A stretch of 64,000 nt of DNA from OLB7 sp966250335 (lineage in GTDB: Bacteria > Bacteroidota > Ignavibacteria > OLB7): NCBI GenBank assembly GCA_966250335.1, contig CBINGZ010000033.1, positions 3,665 through 67,664 on the forward strand. Reading direction: 5' to 3'. The notes beneath the pieces are model-generated. The model searched no databases. It saw only the letters and a program-made list of their open reading frames with translations, and was not told the DNA's origin. The position numbers and the translations under genes are program-made. The stretch's first letter is position 1; each line of letters starts with the position of its first letter. Below, one piece after another: positions 52,012 through 61,698 of the stretch.

Positions 52012-55000
52012 ATGGCGGTCACGGTCCATAGTATCATCCGCACATTGTCGCGCCTCGTGGTCTTCGGGATCACGGGGCTGACCTTTGTCTGCGCCGTCGC
52101 CGTGCTGCTGACGCAGCTCGATTTCTTCCGCAGCTGGGCGCTCAACAAGGGGCTCGACGCGCTCAACGGAGAGCTGCAGGGGAAGATCGAGATCGGAGGC
52201 GTCTCCGGAAACCTCATCACCGGCCTGACCCTCTACGACGTCCGTCTGCTCGCCGACGGCACGACCGTGGTGACCGCTCCGGAAGTGGAGCTTCAGTATT
52301 CGATCGCCCCGATCTTCGAAAGCCAGACGATCTATGCCGACGTCGTTGTTCACAAGCCGACCGTCCGTCTGATCCGCAACCGGGTCGACAGCGTCTGGAA
52401 CTTCGCGCGCATCACCAAGCCCTCGACCGACTCGATCAAAACCCCCTTCAACTGGACCATCGACGTCTCGACGCTCGAGATGAACGACGCGACCTTCCTG
52501 CTCCACGACATGACCGCCGAGGAACGGCCGGAGTCGGACTCGAAGATCGTCGACTACTCCAACCTGCAGCTGCAGCATGTCAACCTGGCGGCTCAGGCGC
52601 ATATCGCCCCCACGCAGCAGTCGGTCTGGATCCAGAACCTCGATTTCACGGTGCCGAAACCGGATATCCGGGTCGTCGAGCTCTCCGGACGGTTCGCCGT
52701 CGATACCACCGGTCTGACGGTCGACCGGCTCTACCTCCAGACCGAGCGGACGCTCCTGACCCTGAGCGGGCATATCGACTCTCTCAACGTCCTCGGCGAT
52801 GAGCCGATGCTCGATATCGAGTCGTACCCGATATCGCTCGATCTGGATGCCGACCGGATCTCCGCCGAGGAGCTGAAGCGGTTCGTCCCGGCCGTCGCGT
52901 TCCTCGGCGGCACCCCGGCGCTGGAGCTGAAGGCGAGCGGCGGATTCAACGATCTGAAGATCGACAGGCTTCTTCTGGAGCTGGTGAACTCGAAGGTCGA
53001 TATCAGCGGCCGCCTCCGCAATCTCACGAACCCCGATTCTCTCACGATCGATGCGAAGATTGCGAACTCCACCCTCTCCCACAGAGATGTCGATATCTAC
53101 GTCCCCGGCCTCGGTCTTCCCGATCTGAGCTATGTGGGAACGGCAACGATCCGCTCCGCGGTCTTCTCCGGTCCCCCGATGAACTTCCTCGCCTCGATCG
53201 ATGCCACAACGGCCGTCGGCGCGGTGAACGGCGGACTGGCGCTCGATCTGCGGAACCCGGTCATGAAGTATACGGCCGACGTCGCCCTGGTCCACGGCAA
53301 CCTGGGACCGATCATGAAGGATTCCGCTTTCCGGAGCGACTTCACCGGACGCGCCGTCCTGAACGGACAGGGGATCACCCTTGACGAACTCGACACGCGG
53401 GTCAGGCTGGAATCGCAGGGCTCCTCCTTCGCCGGCCGCCGCTACAGACTTCTCTATCTGGACGCCGTCGCGAACCGGGGAGGAATGATCGATGTGGATA
53501 CGCTTCTGGTGGCATGGGGCTCCGGCACGCCGGCCCTCTCCGCTCCGGCCCCCTCCCCGATCATCCCCGATTTCATGACCCGCGATATCAAAACACTCCT
53601 TCGCGCCCCTCTCTATCTGAGCGAGGAGGATCGAAGGATCTTCTCGGCCGGGCCGTCGCTCGGGATCGGCGGCCTCTTCGACATGCGGACCCCCGATCTC
53701 CCCCGCTACGATTTCTCCGCTCGCGGACGGAACGTGAACCTGGAGGATATTCTGCTCGACCCCGAGTCGCGCACGCGGCTGAGCTTCACTCTCAGCATGG
53801 AGGGGAGCGGAACCGATCCCGACGAGATTCAGGGGAAGGGACGTCTCGCGGTGGAGGCGAGCGATTACGCCGGAACGCCGATTCCGGAGGTCATCGCGGA
53901 TTTCAACCTGGAGCGCCGCGCCGACAACCGCCGGATTCTCGACCTGACGTCGAGCCTGGCCGATATCAACCTGCAGGGGCGCTGGCGCTTCTCGACGATC
54001 ATGCCGGGGTTGATGGATGCCGTCAACGGCTTCACCGGATACGTCACGCGGAAGGCGCGGCAGTCGACGCCGACAACGGCCGCAACATCGCTCAGCGAGC
54101 CGATCGACGCCAATTTCACGGCCGATATCAAGGACCTCTCCCCGCTCCGCCCGATCCTCAAGGGGCAGACGCTGGAGGCGACCGGTCTGATCGACGGCCG
54201 GGTCTACGGAACGCCGCGGCAGTTGAACATCAACTCCAACGGCACCATCGATCTCCTCATGGGGCTCGACTCCGCCACCTCCCTCCGCCTGTCGCAGATG
54301 ACGTTCGGACTCAACGTCAGGAACATCACGCCGGGAGGGGGATCGGACGCCATGTCGGGGAACATCGTGGTCAAGAGCGATACGACCCTGAGCTACGGAG
54401 ATCTTCTCTTCAAGAAGCCCGATCTGAGCGTCGATTTTCAGGGGGGACAGTTCCATGTCGTCGGCAGGACCTTCATCGACACCACCATGTTCGTGGCGGT
54501 CGACGGAATGGTGGACGCCAGGGACGTCTCCGCCTACAAGGTCGCCGTCGACACCCTCTTCTTCACGATGGGGCGCGACATGGCGTGGAGGAACGCCGGG
54601 CAGATCCGCGCCGAGATCGGCGACGGCACCATCATGATCGACTCGCTGGCGATGCAGCGGAACAAGGGGGAGATCGTCACGGCGCACGGGATGATGGCGG
54701 GGGAGAGATTCGAGGATCTGAGGCTCTCGGTGCTGGGAGGTTCGATCCGCGGGATCGGCGAACTGATCCAGGGAACCGACTCCTACTCTACCATCGAGCC
54801 GATGGAAGGAATTCTGCGGCAGGCGGAGGTGGTGCTGAACGGGACGCTCGATGCGCCGATCTTCACGGCGGTGGTGGCGGTCGATTCGCTCAGTTATTCG
54901 GGAAATCCGATCGGCAATCTCCGCACCGATCTCTCCTATGCCGATAGAAACCTTCAGGGGACGATCCATGTCCGGAACCTGCTGGGGACGGCCGACACCG

Positions 55001-56703
55001 CCCGGCTTCCGGCAGATATCCGGATCGAATCGCTGCCGGTCGACCTTGCCCTCGCCTCCCGTGAGGAGCGTCTGGTGACGGGAGGTCCGGTGAAGATCTC
55101 GGTCGTGACCAACAACCTTCCGATCGCCTTCGCCGGTCCCTTCATCCCGGCGGCGCGGGTGCGGAAGGGGCGCGCCAACATCGATTTCGCGGTCGAGGGA
55201 AATTATCCCGATCTGACATATCAGGGGAACGGGCTGATCGAGGCGCAGGCGATCCTGGACGCGAACAACATCCTCTATTATATCAGGCTCCCGCTCGACT
55301 TCCACGACCAGGTTCTGGCGATCGAGGATGCGATTCTCAAGAACGACCCGCGCGATCTTCCCGGAGGAACGGCGACCGTCGACGCCAGAATCACCTTCAG
55401 CGGACTGGAGCTGGAGGAGATCGACGCCACGATCGCCACGCCGCAGCTTCTGGTGCTGAGCGAGGCATCGGCCGCCGTCAACGAGTTCGTCTACGGCGAC
55501 CTGGTGATCGCCACCGGCGCCCGGCCTCTCCGCTTCTCCGGATCGCTCTCCGATCCCCAGCTTTCCGCCGATATCGACGTGCTCCGCGGCGACATCAGGC
55601 TCCCCTCCGACCAGAACGAGTATACCGAGAACCCGCAGCCGGTGCTCTATATCGGCGCGGAGGACTGGGAGGCGCTCCAGAACACGGAGGTGGGACCGAC
55701 GATGGTGAAGATCGACACGACGGGGATCGTCCCCCCGGCGGCCGTCGACTCCGCCTCGCTCGCGGGGGCGAGCGAACAGGCCGTCCAGGTCCTCGACCGG
55801 GTCGGCGGCGAGATGCTCCAGCAGCCCTCGATCGTCGATCTCCTCGACCTCGATCTGAACATCAATATCAAGGGAAGACTCTTCCTCAGAATGGATCTCG
55901 GGGGGCTCACCCAGCAGCTCCGGGCGGAGATCGGCGGACGCGAGGAGGGACTCACCATCCACCGTACCGACGGTGAGACCTCGATCCGGGGGACGCTGGA
56001 GGCGAAACCGGGCTCCAAGTTCATCTACATCAAGACGTTCGACGCCACGGGTGAGATCTCGTTCCAGAACGACATCAGCAACCCGACGATCAACATCGAC
56101 GCGCAGTACTTCGGCCGCCGCCTGCAGCTCGGAAGCAACGAGTCGGAGGAGTACACCGTCGATATCGCGATCACCGGCACGAAGGAACGTCCCGTGATCC
56201 AGTTCTCCTACACCCTCAACGGCGTGGCGCAGTCGGTCGGCGACCCCGACCAGCAGACGCGGAACGCGGTCTCCCTCCTTCTCTTCGGACGGACGACCGA
56301 GGAGCTGCGGGGCACCGGGCTCGGCACGCAGTTCGGATCGCTCGCCGGTTCGTTCTCCGGCGCGTACGCCTCGGCGCTCACCAGCACCCTTCTCTCCTCG
56401 GCGCTCGCGAACTCCGGGTTCATCCAGAGCGTCGACATCGACGTGAGCGGGTTCAACGGCATCAGGCTGAACTTCGTCAGCCAGTTCGGGCCGGTGGTGC
56501 TCAGGTACGGCGGGGATATCTCCTCGCCGACCGAGGGGACGATCACCGTCGATCTTCCGATGACCGCCCTGCTCGACGCCGAGTTCTTCCGGAACTTCGC
56601 CCTCCAGCTCCAGCGCGCCGTCGACGACGCCGGAACCACAAGCTCATCGGGAACGCAGCGGGAGACGTATCGGATCAGGCTCCAGTTCCGGGACAGCTGG
56701 TAG
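52012..56703 (+). CDS. tamB: TamB-like translocation and assembly module protein (DUF490)
   Basis: 1563 aa, the expected size for TamB. A single N-terminal helix (VVFGITGLTFVCAVAVLLTQ) anchors it in the inner membrane, and the rest is a very long beta-helical, AsmA-like periplasmic rod that spans to the outer membrane. Recurrent strand patterns and the C-terminal DUF490 region (LRLNFVSQFGPVVLRYGGDI, then IRLQFRDSW) support the assignment. TamB moves lipids or helps barrel insertion. No tamA-like gene is next to it. It sits in a block of envelope genes with the heptose genes upstream. Confidence 0.88.
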   Translation: MAVTVHSIIRTLSRLVVFGITGLTFVCAVAVLLTQLDFFRSWALNKGLDALNGELQGKIEIGGVSGNLITGLTLYDVRLLADGTTVVTAPEVELQYSIAPIFESQTIYADVVVHKPTVRLIRNRVDSVWNFARITKPSTDSIKTPFNWTIDVSTLEMNDATFLLHDMTAEERPESDSKIVDYSNLQLQHVNLAAQAHIAPTQQSVWIQNLDFTVPKPDIRVVELSGRFAVDTTGLTVDRLYLQTERTLLTLSGHIDSLNVLGDEPMLDIESYPISLDLDADRISAEELKRFVPAVAFLGGTPALELKASGGFNDLKIDRLLLELVNSKVDISGRLRNLTNPDSLTIDAKIANSTLSHRDVDIYVPGLGLPDLSYVGTATIRSAVFSGPPMNFLASIDATTAVGAVNGGLALDLRNPVMKYTADVALVHGNLGPIMKDSAFRSDFTGRAVLNGQGITLDELDTRVRLESQGSSFAGRRYRLLYLDAVANRGGMIDVDTLLVAWGSGTPALSAPAPSPIIPDFMTRDIKTLLRAPLYLSEEDRRIFSAGPSLGIGGLFDMRTPDLPRYDFSARGRNVNLEDILLDPESRTRLSFTLSMEGSGTDPDEIQGKGRLAVEASDYAGTPIPEVIADFNLERRADNRRILDLTSSLADINLQGRWRFSTIMPGLMDAVNGFTGYVTRKARQSTPTTAATSLSEPIDANFTADIKDLSPLRPILKGQTLEATGLIDGRVYGTPRQLNINSNGTIDLLMGLDSATSLRLSQMTFGLNVRNITPGGGSDAMSGNIVVKSDTTLSYGDLLFKKPDLSVDFQGGQFHVVGRTFIDTTMFVAVDGMVDARDVSAYKVAVDTLFFTMGRDMAWRNAGQIRAEIGDGTIMIDSLAMQRNKGEIVTAHGMMAGERFEDLRLSVLGGSIRGIGELIQGTDSYSTIEPMEGILRQAEVVLNGTLDAPIFTAVVAVDSLSYSGNPIGNLRTDLSYADRNLQGTIHVRNLLGTADTARLPADIRIESLPVDLALASREERLVTGGPVKISVVTNNLPIAFAGPFIPAARVRKGRANIDFAVEGNYPDLTYQGNGLIEAQAILDANNILYYIRLPLDFHDQVLAIEDAILKNDPRDLPGGTATVDARITFSGLELEEIDATIATPQLLVLSEASAAVNEFVYGDLVIATGARPLRFSGSLSDPQLSADIDVLRGDIRLPSDQNEYTENPQPVLYIGAEDWEALQNTEVGPTMVKIDTTGIVPPAAVDSASLAGASEQAVQVLDRVGGEMLQQPSIVDLLDLDLNINIKGRLFLRMDLGGLTQQLRAEIGGREEGLTIHRTDGETSIRGTLEAKPGSKFIYIKTFDATGEISFQNDISNPTINIDAQYFGRRLQLGSNESEEYTVDIAITGTKERPVIQFSYTLNGVAQSVGDPDQQTRNAVSLLLFGRTTEELRGTGLGTQFGSLAGSFSGAYASALTSTLLSSALANSGFIQSVDIDVSGFNGIRLNFVSQFGPVVLRYGGDISSPTEGTITVDLPMTALLDAEFFRNFALQLQRAVDDAGTTSSSGTQRETYRIRLQFRDSW

Positions 56704-56773
56704 TTCCACGGACCGACCGATGCCTCGACTTGACGAACCATCCGCCACGCCACAACGACGCTCCCCCTCCTCT

Positions 56774-56797
56774 CCAGCCCCGAAGGGGCGAGCCATT
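56774..56797 (-). repeat. REP-like palindrome, copy B1
   Basis: On the - strand it reads ATGGCTCGCCCCTTCGGGGC, matching copy A2 (14008-14038) with one substitution in 20. Confidence 0.6.
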
Positions 56798-56820
56798 TGT
56801 AGCAGCGACGTTCCCCATGA

Positions 56821-56854
56821 AATCCTGAGCGCCGAAGGTGCGCACCATTCTTCC
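56821..56854 (-). repeat. REP-like palindrome, copy B2
   Basis: On the - strand it reads GAAGAATGGTGCGCACCTTC followed by GGCGC. It faces copy B3, forming an inverted pair (ACCATTCTTC ... GAAGAATGGT). Confidence 0.6.
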
Positions 56855-56867
56855 CCGTTAACGACGA

Positions 56868-56896
56868 GAAGAATGGTACGCCCCTTCAGGGCTTGG
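56868..56896 (+). repeat. REP-like palindrome, copy B3
   Basis: AGAAGAATGGTACGCCCCTTC followed by AGGGCT on the + strand. It is inverted relative to B2. Confidence 0.6.
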
Positions 56897-56924
56897 GAAA
56901 TAATGAATGGCCGGTGGCTACACA

Positions 56925-56950
56925 TCGGTGCTCCCTTCGGGAGCCGATCC
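56925..56950. repeat. TTC-loop palindrome near the REP cluster
   Basis: The 15-nt core GCTCCCTTCGGGAGC has a six-base-pair stem and the same TTC loop as the REP copies, with flanking ATCGG/CCGAT complementarity. It lacks the ATGGT head, so it is only a possible relative. Confidence 0.35.
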
Positions 56951-57118
56951 GAGGAGAGCCGGTGCACGATTGCCCTCAAGCCGACATGGGGGCGAACAAT
57001 CCGGCTCGGAACGCCGGGACGGAACCCTTGGAGTCGGCGCGGGGGCGGACAACCTCCGACGCTCCGTTCAACGCCCCGGATCGGTGATATCCGCCCCGTT
57101 CTCATTAACTTGCGCTCC

Positions 57119-58252
57119 ATGAGCGTCAACATCTCCGCCGTCCGCAGCAATCGTGATCTTCTGAGATTCATCAAGATGGTCTGGCCGATCTACAGGGATG
57201 ATCCGAACTGGGTCCCCCCCGTGATCGCCGACCGGAAGAAGCTTCTGAACCGGGAGAAGAATCCCTTCTACCGTCACGCCGAGATGGAGATGTTCCTGGC
57301 CGAACGTGAGGGGAAGGTCGTGGGACGGATCGCCGCCATCGTCAACCATAATCATAACACGATACATAACGACTCGGTCGGGTTCTTCGGCTTCTTCGAG
57401 TCGATCGATGACGGGGAGGTTTCCGCCGCGCTCTTTCAGGCCGCTGAGGCCTGGCTGGCCGGGCGCGGCATGACGTCGATGCGCGGTCCGGTCAATCCCT
57501 CCATGAACGACGAGGCCGGTCTGCTGGTGGAAGGGTTCGATGATCCCCCCCAGATCCTCATGACCTATAACCCGAATTATTACAGCGCATTAATAGAATC
57601 GTTTGGATTAAGAAAAGTTAAAGATCTCTACGCCTATCGTCTCACGCCGACCTTCAAGACGCCCAAACTGGAGCGTGTACAGAAGATCGTGCGCGAGCGG
57701 GAGGAGCTCGTCATCAAAAGCGTCGATTTTCGCAACAAAACGGCGTTTCACCGCTCGGTCGAGACGATCAGGACGATCTACAACAGAGCATGGGAGCCGA
57801 ACTGGGGGTTCGTGAAGATGACCGACGAGGAGTTCGACTTCGTCGCGGCCGATCTGAAGCAGGTCGCCGACCCCTATTTCGTCCTGATCGCGGAGGTCGC
57901 CGGGGAGCCTGTCGGGTTCGCTCTCGGGCTCCCCGATATCAATCGGGTCCTGATACATAACCGTCGCGGAACGATGCTTGGGGCGCTCCTTGCCTTCCTC
58001 CGTTTCAGGAAGAGAATCGACCGTGGAAGGATAGTGATTCTGGGCGTCGTGCCCCGATTTCAAAGGCGCGGCATCGATGCGGTGCTCTATTACGAGATCG
58101 GAACGAGGATGGTCGATCACCGCGGTTACACCGAGGGAGAAGCCTCCTGGATTCTGGAGGACAACGTCATGATGAACCGCGCGGCGGAGATGATGCAGGG
58201 GAAGATCTACAAGCGCTACAGGGTCTACGAGAAAACGATTAATAAGAATTAA
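57119..58252 (+). CDS. GNAT-fold N-acetyltransferase family protein
   Basis: 377 aa from the ATG at 57119, which opens MSVNISAVRSNRDLLRFIKM. This long type of GNAT protein has a beginning segment with DDPNWVPPVIADRKKLLNRE, central strands around AEREGKVVGRIAAIVNHNHN and a C-terminal part with FVLIAEVAGEPVGFALGLPD, VVPRFQRRGIDAVLYYEIG (the acetyl-CoA pocket) and EGEASWILEDNVMMNRAAEM. The substrate is unknown. Confidence 0.8.
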   Translation: MSVNISAVRSNRDLLRFIKMVWPIYRDDPNWVPPVIADRKKLLNREKNPFYRHAEMEMFLAEREGKVVGRIAAIVNHNHNTIHNDSVGFFGFFESIDDGEVSAALFQAAEAWLAGRGMTSMRGPVNPSMNDEAGLLVEGFDDPPQILMTYNPNYYSALIESFGLRKVKDLYAYRLTPTFKTPKLERVQKIVREREELVIKSVDFRNKTAFHRSVETIRTIYNRAWEPNWGFVKMTDEEFDFVAADLKQVADPYFVLIAEVAGEPVGFALGLPDINRVLIHNRRGTMLGALLAFLRFRKRIDRGRIVILGVVPRFQRRGIDAVLYYEIGTRMVDHRGYTEGEASWILEDNVMMNRAAEMMQGKIYKRYRVYEKTINKN

Positions 58253-58275
58253 GCCCCCGGCATACCGGTTCAACA

Positions 58276-58283
58276 TATCTTGG
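58276..58283 (+). promoter_or_regulatory. Possible -7 box for rlpA
   Basis: TATCTTGG, one mismatch from TAnnTTTG, 62 nt upstream of the ATG at 58345. Confidence 0.3.
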
Positions 58284-58344
58284 GCCCTCTCTCGAACCCC
58301 CTTCGAGAGCATTGGAGGAGATTGTAGAACCAATCGCGGAGGCA

Positions 58345-59265
58345 ATGTTGAAGCAGCCCCCCACCTGGAGGCGCTGGCTGAAGAGCCGTTCGGATCGGAG
58401 GAGGATCCCGGCCTTTCTGACAGCGGGAGCATTGAGTGCCGTCGGCGTCGGGCTCGCCCTGACCTGGTCGGCCACAGCAACCGAAAGCCACACGGCAAGG
58501 GAGATCCAGACGGACTCCGGAGAGATCGGCATCTCGATCGACCTCGACTCGCTCTACGCGGCGAAGGCCGCCGAGAAGCCCTCGTTCGACTCAAGTTTCG
58601 CGATCGCCGTCGAACCCCGACAGACGATCAAGGGAAAAGTAAGCTGGTACGGTCCCCGGTTCCACGGGCGCAAGACGGCCAGCGGCGAGCGGTTCAACCG
58701 CAACGAGATGACAGCCGCCCATAAGACGTTGCCCTTCGGCACGCTGGTGCGCGTCATCAACCAGAACACGGAGAAATCGCTCCTTGTCAGAATCAACGAT
58801 CGCGGCCCCTACTGCGGCGGCCGGGTCCTCGATCTGGCCGAGGGAGCAGCCAGTCGCCTCGGCATCAAGGGGAGCGGCACCGGCAGCGTCCGGATCGAGA
58901 TCTTCCCGACCGAGAAGGAGTCCCCCGCCGACATCCGGGCGTTCGACACCGACGGACGTCTCGTCACACTGCACGGCTATTCGGTCCTCGTCGCCTCCAT
59001 GATGGACTTCGACGAAGCGATCGACCTCCAGCACCGCCTCCACGGCGAAGGCCACGGCGATGTCTTCCTCGCCGAGCGCCGCCACGGCTCCACGAAAACC
59101 TACCAGGTCTACATCGGCCTCTTCAGTTCGCAGGTTTCCAGCGAGAGCCTTCTTGCCGACATTTCCGACATCTACAGCACGGCAACGACCGTCAGGTTCG
59201 ATGATGGAAGGGCCACCTCGCTGAAGTTCGCCGCGCTCCCGGAGGGAGATTCGGCACGGATGTAA
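58345..59265 (+). CDS. rlpA: Septal ring lytic transglycosylase RlpA family protein
   Basis: 306 aa from the ATG at 58345; a TTG at 58312 would add 11 residues. An N-terminal membrane segment (FLTAGALSAVGVGLALTWSA) is followed by a linker and the RlpA double-psi beta-barrel with KGKVSWYGPRFHGRKTASGE, LPFGTLVRVINQNTEKSLLV and RINDRGPYCGGRVLDLAEGA, containing the catalytic Asp region. The C-terminal 90 residues resemble a SPOR peptidoglycan-binding domain (TYQVYIGLFSSQVSSESLL). RlpA cleaves naked glycan strands at the septum in Gram-negatives. A strong terminator follows. Confidence 0.85.
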   Translation: MLKQPPTWRRWLKSRSDRRRIPAFLTAGALSAVGVGLALTWSATATESHTAREIQTDSGEIGISIDLDSLYAAKAAEKPSFDSSFAIAVEPRQTIKGKVSWYGPRFHGRKTASGERFNRNEMTAAHKTLPFGTLVRVINQNTEKSLLVRINDRGPYCGGRVLDLAEGAASRLGIKGSGTGSVRIEIFPTEKESPADIRAFDTDGRLVTLHGYSVLVASMMDFDEAIDLQHRLHGEGHGDVFLAERRHGSTKTYQVYIGLFSSQVSSESLLADISDIYSTATTVRFDDGRATSLKFAALPEGDSARM

Positions 59266-59298
59266 GTCGCGCGGGCAGATCGCAATAATGAATACGAC

Positions 59299-59329
59299 AC
59301 GGCCCTCTCCGGTGAACGGAGAGGGCCGT
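59299..59329. terminator. Bidirectional terminator after rlpA
   Basis: A perfect 12-bp stem (59299-59310 with 59318-59329) with a GGTGAAC loop is followed by ACTCTTTT. It lies between two converging genes. Confidence 0.85.
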
Positions 59330-59429
59330 ACTCTTTTCGTCAAGAGGCTCACGGATCGTCTTCGAGGAGAGCGGAGCATGACCGGCGGAGATGCAGCGCC
59401 GCCAGTCCACCCCTTCCATCACGATCAGC

Positions 59430-60488
59430 TCAGCCCACATCAACGGGCGCAACAAGCCTGGCCCCGTCGATACGGACTCCTCCCCTGTCGCCCGGCGTCG
59501 TCGAACCGAATCGCTCGGCAAAGACCGGCGGAAGCGGACGGGCGTTCTCCGGCGCCAGCCAGAGACGCAGCAGATGACGCTTGCGCTCCGGCTCCGGCCA
59601 GTCCTCGAACGCCGTGCGGTCGTGCAGCAGGGTGTGATTGTGGACGAACTGCACGTCGCCGGGAAGGAATTCCATACGGAGATGAAGGGCGGGATCATCG
59701 GAGAGTTCATCGAGCAGATCGAGCGCTTCCCGCTGCTGAACGGTGTACTCCGGAACTCCGGGGAGCCTGCGCGCGTCGTCGATATACTTCCGCTGGTAGA
59801 TGGCGGAGAGCTCCCCGGCATACCAGTTGAACACGGGAATGGTGAAGTAGGGCTTCTCCCCTTCCGGCACCTCACCGCGCCGATCGGTTTCTATGGGGGC
59901 AAACAGAGCGGGAAGGAGATCGGGCCGCCGTCTCCGTATCTCGTTGAAGAGAGTCACCGAACTGACCAGACTCGAAAGTCCCCCCTCCTTCGCTCCGGAG
60001 AGGCACATCAGGCCGACGATATCGCAGGAATCGGTATGGTATCCCTGGCGTTTGTTCGTCTTGTAGATCCGCGACGCATCGGGATCGCCCAGATCCTTGA
60101 CATGGCCCAGCACATGCCCCTCCGCGTTCTGCGACCGCGCATTCCCGAAATATGTGCCGAGCCCGAAGAACGCAACGCCCCTCTCCAGCTTCGACCACCG
60201 ATCAACCGGAAACCCTCGAATCAGCACGAACCCGCGTCCGTTCAGAATATCCTCCAGCATCCGCTCCAGACGCGGCCCGAGCGTCGGCAGCGGGAAATCG
60301 TCCCGGCGGATATCGACGATATCGAAGGTCCGGTCGGCCATCCGATCGATGACCCGGCGCATCGCCGTTTCCACTTCGGCGATATCCTCCTCGGAAAGAT
60401 GCTCGATCCAGTCGCGCCGCGCATCCAGGTCGGGGCCGTACCATGCGGAAGGGCCATGGAGTTCGGGGGGTAGATCATCTATCGGCAT
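59430..60488 (-). CDS. TauD/TfdA-family Fe(II)/2-oxoglutarate-dependent dioxygenase
   Basis: 352 aa. Such enzymes hydroxylate small substrates using Fe(II), 2-oxoglutarate and O2. The N-terminus is a family-typical lead (FVLIRGFPVDRW). The iron-binding HxD pair is in QGYHTDSCDIVGLMCLSG, and the distal His in DVQFVHNHTLLHDRTAFED. The Arg that binds 2-oxoglutarate is likely in KRHLLRLWLAPE. The substrate is unknown; the similarity is with clade members other than true taurine dioxygenases. The gene stands alone at the boundary with an AT-richer region. Confidence 0.88.
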   Translation of the reverse strand: MPIDDLPPELHGPSAWYGPDLDARRDWIEHLSEEDIAEVETAMRRVIDRMADRTFDIVDIRRDDFPLPTLGPRLERMLEDILNGRGFVLIRGFPVDRWSKLERGVAFFGLGTYFGNARSQNAEGHVLGHVKDLGDPDASRIYKTNKRQGYHTDSCDIVGLMCLSGAKEGGLSSLVSSVTLFNEIRRRRPDLLPALFAPIETDRRGEVPEGEKPYFTIPVFNWYAGELSAIYQRKYIDDARRLPGVPEYTVQQREALDLLDELSDDPALHLRMEFLPGDVQFVHNHTLLHDRTAFEDWPEPERKRHLLRLWLAPENARPLPPVFAERFGSTTPGDRGGVRIDGARLVAPVDVG

Positions 60489-60785
60489 AGGGCGGATTGT
60501 CTGGTTTCTGCGCCGAACCTTCGTATTCGGCGACGATGATTGAATCTCAGCGGGCTTCGGCGGGCTCGCGCACTGGGGCTTACACGGTTTATCGGTCCTG
60601 CCGGCGGGCTCGGCACGTTATAGGCCGTCATGGCAGGTAGTGGGAACCCATCCTTGGCCTGCTCCCCTCACCGGCCCCGGCTATGATCGTTGCGCTGAAG
60701 ATATCAACTTTCTCCGCTGAAATCGAATCGTTATGGTGCAGTCAGATCCAGTCCCAGTTCATAATCGCCGCCGGCAACAAGGCTC
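60489..60785. other. Intergenic region at the composition boundary
   Basis: 297 nt with no gene. The left half is GC-rich with repeated GGCGGGCTCG-like motifs; the right half is AT-richer. It marks the start of the low-GC region that runs to the window edge. Confidence 0.5.
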
Positions 60786-61121
60786 CTATGAGTTTCCTTG
60801 AAACATTCGCAGGCATTTACCGGCCGCGTTGCGCACATCCTCCGGTGCTGAGATGAGGGCTTCGGTTGTCCAGAGCCTGGCGTTCGCCGCGCCGCTCATT
60901 CGTGACAGCAGATCATCGAGTTCCTTAACTGCGTCATATTGATTCTTATCGATCTCTTGTAAGAACAGCATATCATCCACGGCGGCAATGTCATCGAACT
61001 CTAAGGCCAATTCATCAATCAATTCCGGCAATCCAAGATCATTCAGATACTTCAACTGTACCGTAGGATCGGCCGCAAGTACTTTCACTGTATCCAGCAG
61101 CATTTCTACTCTCTTACTCAT
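60786..61121 (-). CDS. Putative immunity protein A of a polymorphic-toxin cassette
   Basis: 111 aa from the ATG at 61121. It is small, acidic and helical, with no signal peptide. The segment KYLNDLGLPELIDELALEFD followed by SGAANARLWTTEALISAPED resembles small immunity proteins found behind Rhs and other toxin C-termini; this is a pattern recollection, not a database match. The ATG overlaps the stop (ATGA) of a 29-codon open frame (61118-61207), as expected at the 3' end of a toxin gene followed by its immunity gene. It is AT-richer than the main chromosome. Confidence 0.5.
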   Translation of the reverse strand: MSKRVEMLLDTVKVLAADPTVQLKYLNDLGLPELIDELALEFDDIAAVDDMLFLQEIDKNQYDAVKELDDLLSRMSGAANARLWTTEALISAPEDVRNAAGKCLRMFQGNS

Positions 61122-61207
61122 GGCTTTGGATCTCCTTCCCTCAAACAAGTTTTATACTGACACTTGAAACCTTGATTAATAACGATCTTCCCGACTGACA
61201 AAGCATG
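61118..61207 (-). pseudogene. Short open frame ending at immunity gene A: possible toxin 3' remnant
   Basis: Between two stop codons the - strand reads HALSVGKIVINQGFKCQYKT and ends CLREGDPKP. It has no start codon and overlaps the next ATG by an ATGA. The content resembles the C-terminal end of a protein, not a gene in itself. Confidence 0.3.
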
Positions 61208-61262
61208 TCAAGCTGTTGTTAGGTCGGCGTTCTTCGTCACGGGCGATCACCGAGGGAAATGG

Positions 61263-61571
61263 TCAATCGGCGAGTGCGACTACCGAGGTTCTTTCGAATT
61301 TTGCTATTTCACATAGGTTTAAAATTTCATTAAGTAGCGATAACAATCGCTCATCATTATTACATTGCTTGATAGCATGTTTTACCTCTGCGATCAGCTT
61401 CTCCATTTCCGAACATTCAAACACTACATCAGCGTAATAGTCATCAAGTCGCATCAGCAGACCACTATTTTCATCGACAATTTTCATAAGTCTGCCATAG
61501 TTATCAATGTCTATGGGCACTTCATTCCTCGGCACACCCATTTCATCCAGAATAGCCAGATCAAGGCTCAT
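61263..61571 (-). CDS. Putative immunity protein B of a polymorphic-toxin cassette
   Basis: 102 aa, acidic and helical, with no signal peptide (MSLDLAILDEMGVPRNEVPI, then LDDYYADVVFECSEMEKLI). Codon use is AT-rich. A short frame ending SDNVLWDAINSM lies upstream, with an eight-base gap between its stop and this ATG, so it looks like the tail of a toxin followed by its immunity gene. A second, damaged copy of the same junction lies at 62123-62167. Confidence 0.45.
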   Translation of the reverse strand: MSLDLAILDEMGVPRNEVPIDIDNYGRLMKIVDENSGLLMRLDDYYADVVFECSEMEKLIAEVKHAIKQCNNDERLLSLLNEILNLCEIAKFERTSVVALAD

Positions 61572-61579
61572 ACTTATTC

Positions 61580-61621
61580 CTACATTGAGTTTATGGCGTC
61601 CCAGAGAACATTGTCACTGAT
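61580..61621 (-). pseudogene. Short frame before immunity gene B: possible toxin 3' remnant
   Basis: The frame reads ISDNVLWDAINSM between TAG codons. It is too short to be a gene. The damaged copy further right has the same nucleotide pattern with one base deleted. Confidence 0.3.
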
Positions 61622-61698
61622 CTAATCCCAGCTAAATATCGCGACCGGCTTGTTCCGGCATGCTGTAGAGTTGAATTCGCGCGGCACGCCTCACGCAT

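Larger units (their letters stand above)
56704..57118. other. Intergenic region with REP-like repeats
   Basis: About 415 nt between tamB and the GNAT gene. It contains at least four REP-like palindromes, including a facing pair, in the first 250 nt. The frame continuing upstream of the GNAT ATG is translated from repeat DNA and is not part of the protein. Confidence 0.6.

Noticed and set aside
51871..55962. A 1363-codon open frame on - opposite tamB
   Set aside because: The frame is an antisense artefact of high GC in the third codon position of tamB; composition is biased to Arg, Asp and Val and no motif is seen.
60489..60610. Upstream extension of the TauD-like gene
   Set aside because: The frame stays open for a short way above the ATG at 60488 but shows only Pro/Arg-rich composition with no start codon and no family signal.
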